Shown piece after piece: positions 32,104 to 40,908 of a DNA stretch of 44,070 bases. The notes beneath the pieces were generated by a model that saw only the letters and a program-made list of their open reading frames with translations, made no database searches and was not told where the DNA came from. Every line of letters starts with the position of its first letter. Position 1 is the stretch's first letter. Location of the stretch: positions 1 to 44,070 of the forward strand of contig CALMTT010000547.1 in assembly GCA_937872615.1 (NCBI GenBank). Reading direction: 5' to 3'. Both the position numbers and the translations under genes were made by a program. Source of the DNA: an uncultured Verrucomicrobiaceae bacterium. Lineage in GTDB: Bacteria > Verrucomicrobiota > Verrucomicrobiia > Verrucomicrobiales > Verrucomicrobiaceae.

Positions 32104-32322
32104 CTACATGGTGTTTAGAATGTCGTCCTTAACCTCAAAAACCAACCGTTCGGGCGGATTCTGTTTCTGAATGTTCGCAATATTCGGCAACGGACCATCG
32201 CTGACATGGCACACGTTTCGGAGAGTAAATTCATGTCCACTGATAACCACGGTCACCGGTAAATCACCACTGTGTTCGTCACTCAGGTCTGTTAACTCCT
32301 GCATCAATTGTTTTACAGTCAT
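32104..32322 (-). CDS. Small hypothetical protein
   Basis: 72 residues, starting at the ATG at 32322. MTVKQLMQELTDLSDEHSGD then LPVTVVISGHEF. The pattern of an N-terminal helix, D-L-P-V and a beta strand resembles short phage- or host-encoded proteins of unknown function beginning MTVKELIE-L. No catalytic motif. It lies in the AT-richer patch, next to the HipA-like gene on the same strand, with a 169-base gap holding the palindrome and no convincing gene. Confidence 0.5.
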   Translation of the reverse strand: MTVKQLMQELTDLSDEHSGDLPVTVVISGHEFTLRNVCHVSDGPLPNIANIQKQNPPERLVFEVKDDILNTM

Positions 32323-32617
32323 GGTGATTGGTTTGTTATGGGTTTACTCTAGCGCTTTCGCAGTTGTATGGAGATGGGTCGATTTGAGATTGTGCTTTTT
32401 GCGTCACGAAGGCAATTATTGCCAAGCGTTCGACGCCCTCAACATAAACCGATTTCAGGAAATGTGGATAGCCCGGAACCCGGAATGCAAAAGACATGGA
32501 CAGAACCGAATGCATAGGGTTCTCGTCCCACTTTAGGAGAGAGCCTTGTTAGCGAGCTGGCTTGGGACGAAGCAACATGTCCTACAATATCGAACGCACC
32601 TTTGGCTTAGCCGGGAA
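32323..32617. other. Non-coding stretch before the second structured leader
   Basis: No supportable gene. An open frame on the plus strand here lacks a plausible start or product and overlaps the small minus-strand gene. A 13-base palindrome GGCAATTATTGCC lies at 32411-32423. Base composition is closer to the AT-richer patch than to the downstream operon. Confidence 0.5.
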
Positions 32618-32686
32618 TTGCCAGATCCGACACAGCTTTTGCTGGCATGTTTCGTGAGAGACGGACGTTTAACCACGTCACCCACC
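32618..32686 (+). promoter_or_regulatory. Structured leader, copy 2 (upstream of the CxxCH haem-protein gene)
   Basis: The first 35 bases (32618-32652) are identical to 29440-29474, with the same TGCCAG/CTGGCA inverted repeat (32619-32624 with 32642-32647). The start-proximal stem is GACGT / ACGTC (32664-32668 with 32675-32679), loop TTAACC. Relative to copy 1, two pairs changed together: C-G to G-C (32664/32679) and G-C to A-T (32665/32678). The distance from the identical block to the ATG (34 bases) is the same in both copies. Confidence 0.75.
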
Positions 32687-35371
32687 ATGAAACGACTGCT
32701 TTTCACCTCCCTGCTTCTCTCCGCCCTGGCTTTGCCGTGCTCTTTGATGGCCCAAGACGCCAAAGGGAAGGGAAAGGGCAAAGCCAAGGCCAAACGCCCG
32801 GACGCGGTCGGGCCGGCCATCGGGGCGAATGTGGCGACGCCGGTGTCGAACATCAAGACGCTGCCGGATTTCAAGGTGGAGCTCATTTACAGCGTGCCGG
32901 GCGGCGAGCAGGGCTCGTGGGTGAACCTGACGACCGATGACAAAGGCCGCATCTATGTGAGCGACCAGTATGGCATGCTCTACCGCTTCAAAGCGCCCGC
33001 CGCAGGCCAGACGCTGAGCCAGGGCGACATCGAAAAAGTGCCCGCGGACATCCGCGGCGTGAACGGCATGCTCTTCGCCTTCGGGGCGCTGTATGTGGGC
33101 GTGAATGATTACGAGAAAAAGATCCCCAGCGGCGTGTATCGCATCACCGACAGCAACAGCGATGACATGCCCGACAAGGTCGAGATGCTGCGCGAGTTCG
33201 ACGCGGGCAGCGACCACGGGGTGCATGCCATTTTGAAAACACCGGACGGCAAGGGCCTGTATCTCATCAGCGGCAACAACGCCGTGCTCAAGGAAGGCCC
33301 GAAGGCCGGCACGCCGGACAGCTCGCCCGTGGCGAAGCTGTGGGGCGATGACCACCTGCTGCCGCGCATGCCGGACGGTCGCGGCCACAATCGCCACGTC
33401 ATGGCGCCCGGCGGCATCGTGTATCGCTTCACGCCGGATGGAAAGACCTTCGAGATCTTCGCCAGCGGCTTCCGCAACATCTACGACGGCGGCGTGAACC
33501 GCGATGGCGAGCTGTTCGTCTATGACGCGGACATGGAGTATGACTTCAACACGTCGTGGTATCGCCCCACGCGCATCAACCACGTCGTCAGCGGCGCGGA
33601 GTTCGGCTGGCGCAACGGCGCGGGCAAGTATCCCGAGTTCTACATCGACAACCTGCCCGCCACGCTGAACATCGGCCCCGGCTCGCCCACCGGCTGCACC
33701 TTCGGCTACGGCGCGAAGTTCCCAGCGAAATACCAGGAGGCCTTCTACGCGCTCGATTGGAGCTGGGGCAAAATCTACGCCGTGCATCTCAAACCCAACG
33801 GCAGCACCTACACCGCTACAAAGGAAGAATTCGTCACCGGCGGCCCGCTGCCCGTCAGCGATGCCATCATCGGCCAAGACGGCGCGATGTATTTTACCAT
33901 TGGCGGCCGTCGCGTGCAGAGCGGGCTTTATCGGGTGAGTTATGTGGGGAAAGAGAGCACCTCAGGTATCGTGACCAAATTCGTAGAGGTTGGCAGTGGC
34001 GATAAGGAGCTGGACTTCAAGTGGCTGACCGAAGGCAAGCCAGACACCAACTCGCCTGTGGCCGTTCGTCGTCATTTGGAAAGTTTTCACGGAAAACAAG
34101 ACCCCAAAGCCGTCGAAACAGCCTGGCCGTATCTCAGCAACACAGATCGCTACATCCGCGCCGCAGCCCGCACCGCGCTCGAGCATCAACCGCTCGATCA
34201 ATGGCAGGCGAAGGCGCTTTCCGAATCCAACGCCACCGCGCAGCTCGAAGCCCTGCTCGCGCTCGCACGCCTCACGGGCGTTTGCGCGACGCATCGCGAG
34301 GCAAATCACGTCGTGAACACCGCCGCACGCGATGCCATCCTCGCCGCGCTGTTGAAGCTCGACTTCGCCAAGCTCACGCAGGAGCAAAAGCTCGGCTACG
34401 TGCGCCTCATCGAGATCGTGTTGCACCGCTTCGGCAATCCGGACGAGGCCAGCGTCGCCGCGATCATCGCGAAACTCGATCCTGCGTATCCGGCGGACAC
34501 CTTTGAGCTGAACTGGCTGCTCACCGAGACGCTCGCTTACCTCCAGGCACCGAACACCGCCCGCAAAGGCATGGCACTCATCGCCGCCGCGGAAAGCCAG
34601 GAGCCGCAGATGGAGTATGCGCGCAGCCTGCGCTTCCTCACCGCCGGTTGGACGCCGGAACTGCGCACGCAGCAGCTCGAATGGTTCCTGAAGGCCGCGA
34701 ACTACAAAGGCGGCTCCAGCTTCGACAAATTCATTGAGTTCATCCGCAACGACAGCCTCAGCACCTTCACCGACGCCGAGAAAACGCAGCTCGCCGAGCT
34801 CATCGCGAAGAAGCCGGAGCGCAAATCCGCCATCGAAAACGTCGGCGCGATGTTTGTGGGCCGCACCCCCACGATGTGGACGCTCGACGAGCTCAGCGCC
34901 GCCGCGAAGGACGGCATGAAAGGCCGCAGCTTTGACAATGGCCGCAAGATGTTCAGCGCCGCCGCGTGCTACACCTGCCACCGCTTTGGCAATGCCGGCG
35001 GCATGACCGGCCCCGACCTCACCGGCGCCGGCGGTCGCTACAGCCCGCACGACCTGCTCGATCAAATCATCAACCCCAGCAAAGAGATCAACGAGCAGTT
35101 CGCCCCCATCGTCGTCACCAAAAACGACGGCACGATCATGAGCGGCGTCGTGGTGAACCTCAGCGGCGACGGCGTCACCCTCAACACCGACCTCACCGAC
35201 CCGAATCAACGCGTGAACGTCGATCGCAAAGAAGTGAAGAGCATCGAACTCAGCAAAGTCTCCCCCATGCCCCCGATGCTCCTCGCCATGCTCAAGAAAG
35301 ACGAGATCCTCGACCTCCTCGCCTACGTCCTCAGCGGCGGAAACAAGGAGCATGCAATGTTTGCGAAGTGA
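32687..35371 (+). CDS. Large secreted haem-binding protein (PVC-type, propeller + HEAT-like + CxxCH)
   Basis: 894 residues from the ATG at 32687, with a signal peptide (about 1-22) and then a Lys/Gly-rich segment. Residues about 50-430 form a PQQ/sorbosone-dehydrogenase-like beta propeller (VNLTTDDKGRIYVSDQYGML, HGVHAILKTPDGKGLYLISG, FASGFRNIYDGGVNRDGELF). Residues about 440-740 are helical and repeat-like. The C-terminal part is a cytochrome c domain with one haem site CYTCH (C761, C764, H765), then GPDLTGAGGRYSPHDLLDQI and the conserved NPSKEINEQF. This three-part plan is a hallmark of Planctomycetes and Verrucomicrobia. The proteins are thought to oxidise sugar-like substrates and pass electrons to the haem, which remains inference. 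It is the first gene of a five-gene run. Confidence 0.92.
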   Translation: MKRLLFTSLLLSALALPCSLMAQDAKGKGKGKAKAKRPDAVGPAIGANVATPVSNIKTLPDFKVELIYSVPGGEQGSWVNLTTDDKGRIYVSDQYGMLYRFKAPAAGQTLSQGDIEKVPADIRGVNGMLFAFGALYVGVNDYEKKIPSGVYRITDSNSDDMPDKVEMLREFDAGSDHGVHAILKTPDGKGLYLISGNNAVLKEGPKAGTPDSSPVAKLWGDDHLLPRMPDGRGHNRHVMAPGGIVYRFTPDGKTFEIFASGFRNIYDGGVNRDGELFVYDADMEYDFNTSWYRPTRINHVVSGAEFGWRNGAGKYPEFYIDNLPATLNIGPGSPTGCTFGYGAKFPAKYQEAFYALDWSWGKIYAVHLKPNGSTYTATKEEFVTGGPLPVSDAIIGQDGAMYFTIGGRRVQSGLYRVSYVGKESTSGIVTKFVEVGSGDKELDFKWLTEGKPDTNSPVAVRRHLESFHGKQDPKAVETAWPYLSNTDRYIRAAARTALEHQPLDQWQAKALSESNATAQLEALLALARLTGVCATHREANHVVNTAARDAILAALLKLDFAKLTQEQKLGYVRLIEIVLHRFGNPDEASVAAIIAKLDPAYPADTFELNWLLTETLAYLQAPNTARKGMALIAAAESQEPQMEYARSLRFLTAGWTPELRTQQLEWFLKAANYKGGSSFDKFIEFIRNDSLSTFTDAEKTQLAELIAKKPERKSAIENVGAMFVGRTPTMWTLDELSAAAKDGMKGRSFDNGRKMFSAAACYTCHRFGNAGGMTGPDLTGAGGRYSPHDLLDQIINPSKEINEQFAPIVVTKNDGTIMSGVVVNLSGDGVTLNTDLTDPNQRVNVDRKEVKSIELSKVSPMPPMLLAMLKKDEILDLLAYVLSGGNKEHAMFAK

Positions 35372-35414
35372 GGCTTCGATTGGTAATCGGAGTCTTTTGT
35401 GACACGCTCGTGCC

Positions 35415-35702
35415 ATGCAACGCTGGATCAAAAGCCTCCGAGAAACCCTGACCGCCATCGCGGCGCTCGGTGTCCTCGCCCTCCTGTGGCTTTTCGTCAC
35501 GCAAGTGATCGCCATCGCGCTCGCCGTGGTAGTCGGTTTGCTCGTCACGATGGCAAGCGTCTGGCAGACAGGCCTTTTGGCCGGAATCCTTGCCTACGCA
35601 GTAGTGATGAAACTCGTGTGGTATCTCGAGATCTTCGACATGATCGGCCTGCCCTCCAAGAAAAGAGCCAAACTGCCATCCAAACACAATTCCAACCCAT
35701 GA
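35415..35702 (+). CDS. Small membrane protein coupled to the sulfatase
   Basis: 95 residues. Two hydrophobic stretches at about 12-32 and 33-55 (LLWLFVTQVIAIALAVVVGL, then VTMASVWQTGLLAGILAYAV). The tail is basic (LPSKKRAKLPSKHNS). No family recognised. Its stop TGA overlaps the sulfatase ATG as ATGA (35699-35702), so it is likely translated together with it. It could anchor or assist export; nothing direct supports this. Confidence 0.7.
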   Translation: MQRWIKSLRETLTAIAALGVLALLWLFVTQVIAIALAVVVGLLVTMASVWQTGLLAGILAYAVVMKLVWYLEIFDMIGLPSKKRAKLPSKHNSNP

Positions 35703-37066
35703 AACGCCTCTTTCTCCTCCTCGCCCTCTGCCCTTCGCTCTTCGCGGCACAGCCGAATGTGCTCGTCATCATCGCCGACGATCTCGGGTATGCAGACATC
35801 GGTGTGCATGGCGGAGCGGAAGTGCCCACACCGAATATTGATGCGCTGGCGGCTTCGGGCGTGCGCTGCACGAGCGGGTATGTGTCCGCGCCGTATTGCA
35901 GTCCTTCGCGGGCGGGCTTTTTGACCGGGAAGGCGGCGACGCGGTTCGGGCATGAGTTCAATCCGCATGTGGGCGATGAGGCAAAGCTCGGCCTGCCGCT
36001 GGACCAGCGCACAATCGCGAATGTGATGCACGATGCGGGCTATGCGACGGCCTTGATCGGCAAATGGCACCAAGGATTCGATGCGGCGCATCATCCGCAG
36101 TCGCGCGGATTTGATGAATACTTCGGCTTCCTCGTCGGCGGGCACAATTTCCTGCTGCACAAGGACGCGGAGCCGAAATTCGGCACGGCGCATTCGCACG
36201 ATCTCATCTATCGCGGTCGCGAGCCGCAAAAGCTCGATGGCTATACGACGGATTTGTTCACGGACGAGGCCTTGAGCTTCATGAACCGCCACAGTGGTAA
36301 GCCGTGGTTCCTTTACTTGGCCTACAACGCCGTACACACGCCGCTGGAGATCGTGGAGAAGCATCAGAGCCGTCTGCCAGCCGAGGTGAAGAATCCCGCG
36401 CGGCGCGGTTACCTCTCGCTGCTGCTCGGCCTCGACGATGCGATCGGCCGCCTGATGGCTGGCGTGCGTGAAAAGCACGCGGACACGCTGGTGTTCTTTT
36501 TCAGCGACAACGGCGGCAGCGGGAAGAAGCCGTTTTTTGCCACGAACACCGGCGTGAACAAACCGCTGCGCGGTGACAAAGGCCAGACGCTGGAAGGCGG
36601 CGTGCGCGTGCCGTTTTTTGTGTCCTGGGCCGGCAAACTGCCTGCGGGCAAGGTGTATGAGCATCCCGTGAGCTCTCTCGATGTGCTGCCGACGAGTTGC
36701 GCCGTGGCGAACACGAAAGCGCCCGAAGGAATCGAAGGCGTGAACCTCCTCCCGCACCTCAAAGGCGAAAAAGCGGACGCACCTCACGAATCGCTCGCCT
36801 GGCGATTTGGACCGCAAAAGGCGATTCGACGCGGAAAATGGAAACTCGTCGATTTTCGCGACTTCGAGGCCAAAACGCAGTCCGGATGGCAGCTCTTCGA
36901 TTTGGACGCCGACATCGGTGAGACGAAAAACCTCGCCGCGGAGCATCCGCAGCTCGTCGCGGAGCTTTCGAAGACCTGGGACGACTGGAACGCGAAAAAC
37001 ACCGCTCCGCTCTGGCCCGGCACGCCGAATGAGGACCCGAAGCCGACGCCGGTGAAAAAGCCGTGA
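35699..37066 (+). CDS. Secreted type I sulfatase (formylglycine-dependent)
   Basis: 455 residues from the ATG at 35699 with a signal peptide (about 1-16). It hydrolyses sulfate esters, probably of polysaccharides. The metal-binding aspartates are in VIIADDLGYAD (D27, D28). The modification site CSPSR (C67) in YCSPSRAGFLTGK is the Cys-type formylglycine motif, so an FGE-type maturase is needed. GKWHQGF (conserved Lys/His), NAVHTPL and FFSDNGG (second metal pair) complete the active site. The C-terminal subdomain (RRGKWKLVDF) is present. It is coupled to the small membrane protein and followed after 33 bases by the PQQ propeller, fitting a polysaccharide-degradation operon. Confidence 0.94.
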   Translation: MKRLFLLLALCPSLFAAQPNVLVIIADDLGYADIGVHGGAEVPTPNIDALAASGVRCTSGYVSAPYCSPSRAGFLTGKAATRFGHEFNPHVGDEAKLGLPLDQRTIANVMHDAGYATALIGKWHQGFDAAHHPQSRGFDEYFGFLVGGHNFLLHKDAEPKFGTAHSHDLIYRGREPQKLDGYTTDLFTDEALSFMNRHSGKPWFLYLAYNAVHTPLEIVEKHQSRLPAEVKNPARRGYLSLLLGLDDAIGRLMAGVREKHADTLVFFFSDNGGSGKKPFFATNTGVNKPLRGDKGQTLEGGVRVPFFVSWAGKLPAGKVYEHPVSSLDVLPTSCAVANTKAPEGIEGVNLLPHLKGEKADAPHESLAWRFGPQKAIRRGKWKLVDFRDFEAKTQSGWQLFDLDADIGETKNLAAEHPQLVAELSKTWDDWNAKNTAPLWPGTPNEDPKPTPVKKP

Positions 37067-37099
37067 AACGCTCGCGCTTTGATGCGTTGAGTGCGGCGC

Positions 37100-38398
37100 A
37101 TGATCTCACGCACTCTTCTTTGTCTATCTGTTTGCTGTTTGAACGTGGCCGCCGCCGACTGGCCGGAGTGGCGCGGGCCATCGGGACAAGGCATCGCGAC
37201 CATCGCGAAGCTGCCGGAGACCTTCAGTGAGACGAGCCACGTGACGTGGAAGACGGAGTTGCCGGGTCGCGGGCACTCCACGCCGGTGATCGGTGGTGAT
37301 GTGATCTGGATGACGACATCCGTCGAGCAAGTGGCGAGCAAGGAGGAGGCTGAGCGCCGCTTGAAAACAAACACCGGTGATCAACCACTCGTCGTGCTGG
37401 CCTCGGTGAGCCTGCGGGCGCTGGCGGTGGACCGGCACAGCGGCAAGCTGCTGCATGACATCGAGCTTTTGAATGTGAAGGAGCCGCAGTGGGCGCATCA
37501 GCTCAACAGCTACGCCTCGCCCACGCCGGTGCTCGCTGGCGGCCGTTTGTATGCACACTTTGGATCGTTTGGCACCGTGTGCCTCGACACCGCCACGCAG
37601 AAGGTCGTTTGGAAAAACGAGGAGCTGCATGTCATGCACGAAAACGGCCCCGGCTCGACGGCGGTGCTTTGGAAGAACCGTCTCATCGCGCACTTCGATG
37701 GCAGCGATGCGCAGTTCATCGCGGCTTTTGACACCGAGACAGGCAAGGTGGCTTGGAAAACCAAGCGCAGCGGCGAGATGGACCCGCGTCCGCAGCAGCA
37801 GAAGGCCTATGGCACGCCGCTCGTGATTCAAAGCGGAGGCATTCCCGTGCTCGTGAGTCCCGCGGCGAACAATGTTTACGGCTACGATCCGCTCACCGGG
37901 AAAGAGTTGTGGAAGGTTCACTATGGCGAGCTGGGCTTCTCGATGTCGGCGCTGCCAGTGGCGGATGACAAGATGATCTACTTCAGCACGGCTTACGGCA
38001 AATCGAAGGTCATGTCCTTGAAACACAACGGTGCCAGCACGCCGGAGATCGCATGGCAGAACACGAAGAACGCGCCCAAGATGTGCTCGCCTCTGCTGCA
38101 TGATGGGTTGCTCTACTTCGTCGATGACGGCGGCATCCTCAGCGCGGTGGACACGCAGACCGGCGAGGCAGTGTATCGCGAGCGTTTGGGCGGCAAATTC
38201 AGCTCCAGCCCGATTCTGGTCGATGGGAAGTTCCTCATTGGGAGTCGTGAGGGCGTCGTGAGTCTCGTCAAAGCCGGTCGCAGCTTCCAACTGCTGTCTC
38301 AAAACACGCTCGATGGCGCGATCATGGCCAGTCCGTCCACCGACGGCGAGGCTCTCTTCATCCGCACGGACAAGGCACTGTATCGCATCGAGAAATGA
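37100..38398 (+). CDS. Secreted PQQ-like beta-propeller protein
   Basis: 432 residues from the ATG at 37100; a GTG nine bases upstream is possible. Signal peptide about 1-19. WPEWRGPSGQGI opens the PVC PQQ_2 family, and blade repeats of the A-x-D-x-x-x-G-x-x-x-W type recur (AVDRHSGKLLHDIEL, CLDTATQKVVWKNEELHV, AFDTETGKVAWKT, GYDPLTGKELWKVHYGEL, SAVDTQTGEAVYRERLGGK). No quinone-dehydrogenase catalytic residues are apparent, so it may be a binding or scaffold propeller. Its stop overlaps the start of the next gene as ATGA (38395-38398). Confidence 0.88.
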   Translation: MISRTLLCLSVCCLNVAAADWPEWRGPSGQGIATIAKLPETFSETSHVTWKTELPGRGHSTPVIGGDVIWMTTSVEQVASKEEAERRLKTNTGDQPLVVLASVSLRALAVDRHSGKLLHDIELLNVKEPQWAHQLNSYASPTPVLAGGRLYAHFGSFGTVCLDTATQKVVWKNEELHVMHENGPGSTAVLWKNRLIAHFDGSDAQFIAAFDTETGKVAWKTKRSGEMDPRPQQQKAYGTPLVIQSGGIPVLVSPAANNVYGYDPLTGKELWKVHYGELGFSMSALPVADDKMIYFSTAYGKSKVMSLKHNGASTPEIAWQNTKNAPKMCSPLLHDGLLYFVDDGGILSAVDTQTGEAVYRERLGGKFSSSPILVDGKFLIGSREGVVSLVKAGRSFQLLSQNTLDGAIMASPSTDGEALFIRTDKALYRIEK

Positions 38399-39885
38399 GC
38401 GAGATACTCCAACGATCCACCTGGCTGCTCGCAGCAGGCCTTTTGGGCTTTGCTGGAGCTTTGCGTGCTCAGAACGCCGTCCCGCCTCCCGCTCGTGAGC
38501 TTCGCGGGTCATGGATCGCCACGGTGCGGAACATCAACTGGCCCAGCGAGCCTGGTTTGCCGGTCGCGAAGCAGAAAGAGCAGCTTCTCACGCTGATCGA
38601 CTCTGCCGCGAAGCTGCGATTGAATGCGCTCATCTTCCAAGTCAGGCCCGCAGGCGATGCGATGTATGCCTCGACGATCGAGCCGTGGTCGCCGTTTTTG
38701 ACCGGCGAGATGGGAAAGTCACCCGGATGGGATCCACTCGAGTTCGCCGTTAACGAAGCGCACAAGCGAGGCATGGAGTTGCATGCTTGGTTCAATCCTT
38801 ACCGGGCTCTCGCCGGTGAAAAGCATGCACCCAGTGCCGATCACATCCGCCGCAAGCATCCGGAGTGGACGATGAAGTACAACATCGACTGGTGGATGGA
38901 CCCCGGCGTGCCTGAGGTGCGCCAGCAGGCGATCGCCGTGATGCTGGATGTGACACGTCGCTACGACGTGGATGGCATTCACATCGACGACTATTTCTAT
39001 CCCTATCCGATCATGGGGCCGGACAAGAAGAAGGTCGAGTTCCCGGACAGCGACACTTACGCCCGCTACAAGGCCGCTGGTGGTCCTTTGGAGCTCACCG
39101 CCTGGCGACGTCAAAATGTCGATCAGACCGTGCAGGCCATTTACGAGGGGATCAAAGGCATCAAACGCCATGTGAAGTTCGGCATCAGCCCCTTCGGCCT
39201 CTGGCGGCCGAATCATCCCGAAGGCACCGGAGGCGGACTCGACCCCTATGAAGACCTCGGCGCAGACTCAAAGAAGTGGCTGCAAAGCGGCTGGGTCGAC
39301 TATTTCACGCCGCAGCTCTACTGGACGATCGACCGGCCGAAGCTGGGCTTCATCACCTACTACGACTGGTGGCTGGAGCAAAACACGCAGGGTCGCCACA
39401 TCTGGCCTGGCATGAACACGTCGAACATCGGCACCGACCGCGTCGCCGGTGAGATCCTGCGGCAGGTGAGTGTGTTGCGTGAACGTGGGCTGAAAATGAC
39501 GCCCGGGCACTTCCACTGGAACTTTGGCGCTTTGCACAAGAACACCGGCAAGATCGCCAGCTACACGATGGAGCGTGCTTACACCACGCATGCCATCCCG
39601 CCTTCCTCGCCATGGCTCAGCCAGGTGGCTTTGCCAGCGCCGCTGGTCGGCAAAACGCAGCCGGAAGGGAAGCTGCACGTCGAGTGGAAGCACGCCGACG
39701 AACGCTGGATGTCTCACACCCGCTGGTGGGTGCTGCAGGCACAGATCGGGGGCCGCTGGGTGACGTGGAAATCCTTCTTCAAAGACCAGCGCAGTGCCGA
39801 ATGGCCCGCCGGTGCCACCGCGGTGGCGATCCGTCCCTGCGGGCCCGCTTGGGAGGCCGGCGAGGCTGGCATCGCGGTGAAATAA
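38395..39885 (+). CDS. Secreted GHL10/DUF187 glycoside hydrolase (YngK-like)
   Basis: 496 residues, signal peptide about 1-25. The GHL10 TIM barrel: ELRGSWIATVRNINWPSEPG at the start, LNALIFQVRPAGDAMYAS, WDPLEFAVNEAHKRGMELHA, then WFNPYRA, DVDGIHIDDYFYPYP (catalytic-site acids), VKFGISPFGLWRP and WVDYFTPQLYW. The C-terminal region looks like a beta-sandwich (LHVEWKHADERWMSHTRWWV). Members include YngK and probably act on peptidoglycan or amino-sugar polymers. Its place at the end of the sulfatase/haem operon suggests glycan breakdown outside the cytoplasm. Translation is coupled to the PQQ protein by ATGA. Confidence 0.9.
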   Translation: MSEILQRSTWLLAAGLLGFAGALRAQNAVPPPARELRGSWIATVRNINWPSEPGLPVAKQKEQLLTLIDSAAKLRLNALIFQVRPAGDAMYASTIEPWSPFLTGEMGKSPGWDPLEFAVNEAHKRGMELHAWFNPYRALAGEKHAPSADHIRRKHPEWTMKYNIDWWMDPGVPEVRQQAIAVMLDVTRRYDVDGIHIDDYFYPYPIMGPDKKKVEFPDSDTYARYKAAGGPLELTAWRRQNVDQTVQAIYEGIKGIKRHVKFGISPFGLWRPNHPEGTGGGLDPYEDLGADSKKWLQSGWVDYFTPQLYWTIDRPKLGFITYYDWWLEQNTQGRHIWPGMNTSNIGTDRVAGEILRQVSVLRERGLKMTPGHFHWNFGALHKNTGKIASYTMERAYTTHAIPPSSPWLSQVALPAPLVGKTQPEGKLHVEWKHADERWMSHTRWWVLQAQIGGRWVTWKSFFKDQRSAEWPAGATAVAIRPCGPAWEAGEAGIAVK

Positions 39886-39936
39886 GGCCTCGGAAGGCAT
39901 TTGCCGGGGCAACCGCCCTGAAAAAACTCTCGCCAG

Positions 39937-39975
39937 CCGGGGAAAAGCCGCTAATCTCCGCGCCCCTTTCCCCGG
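39937..39975 (+). promoter_or_regulatory. Hairpin just upstream of hisG
   Basis: CCGGGGAAA (39937-39945) pairs perfectly with TTTCCCCGG (39967-39975) across a 21-base loop. The 3' arm ends nine bases before the hisG ATG (39985), in the region where a ribosome would bind. It may control translation. There is no T tract directly after it, so it is not a normal terminator for the upstream gene. Confidence 0.5.
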
Positions 39976-39984
39976 AACCCCTTC

Positions 39985-40869
39985 ATGTCTGAATCCAAAA
40001 ACACCCTCCGTCTCGGCCTGCCCAAGGGCAGCCTGCAGGAGCCTACGCTCGAGCTGTTCAAGCGGGCGGGATTCAACATCGTCGTTTCCAGCCGTTCCTA
40101 CCGTCCGACCGTGGACGATGATGAGCTGGAGCTGCGCCTGCTGCGTGCCCAGGAGATCGGCCGCTACGTGGACCATGGTTATCTGGACTGCGGCATCACC
40201 GGGAAGGATTGGATCGCCGAAAACGGTGCTGACGTGGAGGTGATCACCGATTTGCGCTACTCAAAGGCCACCTCGAAGCCCACCCGCTGGGTGCTGGTGG
40301 TGCCGGAGGACTCGCCGATCAAGACCGTGAAGGATTTGCAGGGCAAGCGCATCGCCACGGAGGCCGTGGGCCTTACGCAGCGCTACTTGGAAGCCCACGG
40401 TGTGAAGGCCGAGGTCGAATTCAGCTGGGGTGCCACCGAAGTGAAGGTGCCGGAGCTCGTGGATGCCATCGTGGACATCACGGAGACCGGCTCATCCCTG
40501 CGGGCGAACAAGCTCCGCATCGTGGACACGCTCATGGAGAGCTACCCGCAATTTGTGAGCAGCAGGCCCGCCGCGAAGGACGCGTGGAAGCGCGAGAAGA
40601 TGGAAACCATCGTCATGCTGCTCAAAGGAGCGCTCGAGGCCCGCGACAAGGTGGGCCTGAAGATGAACGTCCCCGCCGCGAAGGTGGCCGAGGTCGTCGC
40701 CGCGCTGCCTTCCCAGCGCTCGCCCACTGTTTCCCAGCTCGCCGGGTGCGACTGGGTGGCCGTGGAAACCGTCATTTCTGAGGCGACTGTGCGCCTCATC
40801 ATCCCGCGGCTGAAGTCGCTGGGTGCCGAGGGTATCGTGGAATACCCGCTCAACAAAATCGTCCACTAA
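39985..40869 (+). CDS. hisG: ATP phosphoribosyltransferase, long form
   Basis: First step of histidine synthesis: ATP plus PRPP gives phosphoribosyl-ATP. 294 residues, the length of the long HisG type, which carries its own C-terminal regulatory ACT-like domain and does not need His[23 protein letters not shown] at the N-terminus, [25 protein letters not shown] and the PRPP-binding [16 protein letters not shown] are diagnostic. The C-terminal domain ([38 protein letters not shown]) should bind histidine for feedback inhibition. No other his genes are adjacent. A hairpin lies immediately upstream. Confidence 0.96.
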   Translation: MSESKNTLRLGLPKGSLQEPTLELFKRAGFNIVVSSRSYRPTVDDDELELRLLRAQEIGRYVDHGYLDCGITGKDWIAENGADVEVITDLRYSKATSKPTRWVLVVPEDSPIKTVKDLQGKRIATEAVGLTQRYLEAHGVKAEVEFSWGATEVKVPELVDAIVDITETGSSLRANKLRIVDTLMESYPQFVSSRPAAKDAWKREKMETIVMLLKGALEARDKVGLKMNVPAAKVAEVVAALPSQRSPTVSQLAGCDWVAVETVISEATVRLIIPRLKSLGAEGIVEYPLNKIVH

Positions 40870-40892
40870 CACTGGGACCAAGCCAAAACCAC

Positions 40893-40900
40893 AAGGAGAA
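40893..40900 (+). promoter_or_regulatory. Shine-Dalgarno site of the COX24-like gene
   Basis: AAGGAGAA lies eight bases before the ATG at 40909. It is one of few strong ribosome-binding sites in the window and decides the start of this very short gene. Confidence 0.8.
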
Positions 40901-40908
40901 CACCGACC

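Noticed and set aside
31937..32170. 77-codon plus-strand frame in the AT-richer patch
   Set aside because: It overlaps the more plausible minus-strand gene at 32104-32322, has no recognised motif or ribosome-binding site, and looks random in composition.
30683..32617. Insertion sequence or transposon
   Set aside because: No transposase gene and no terminal inverted repeats were found around the AT-richer patch.
33962..35548. 528-codon frame antisense to the CxxCH haem protein
   Set aside because: The sense gene has a haem site and a conserved domain plan. The antisense frame is low-complexity Glu/Gly/Val/Ala-rich, typical of shadow frames.
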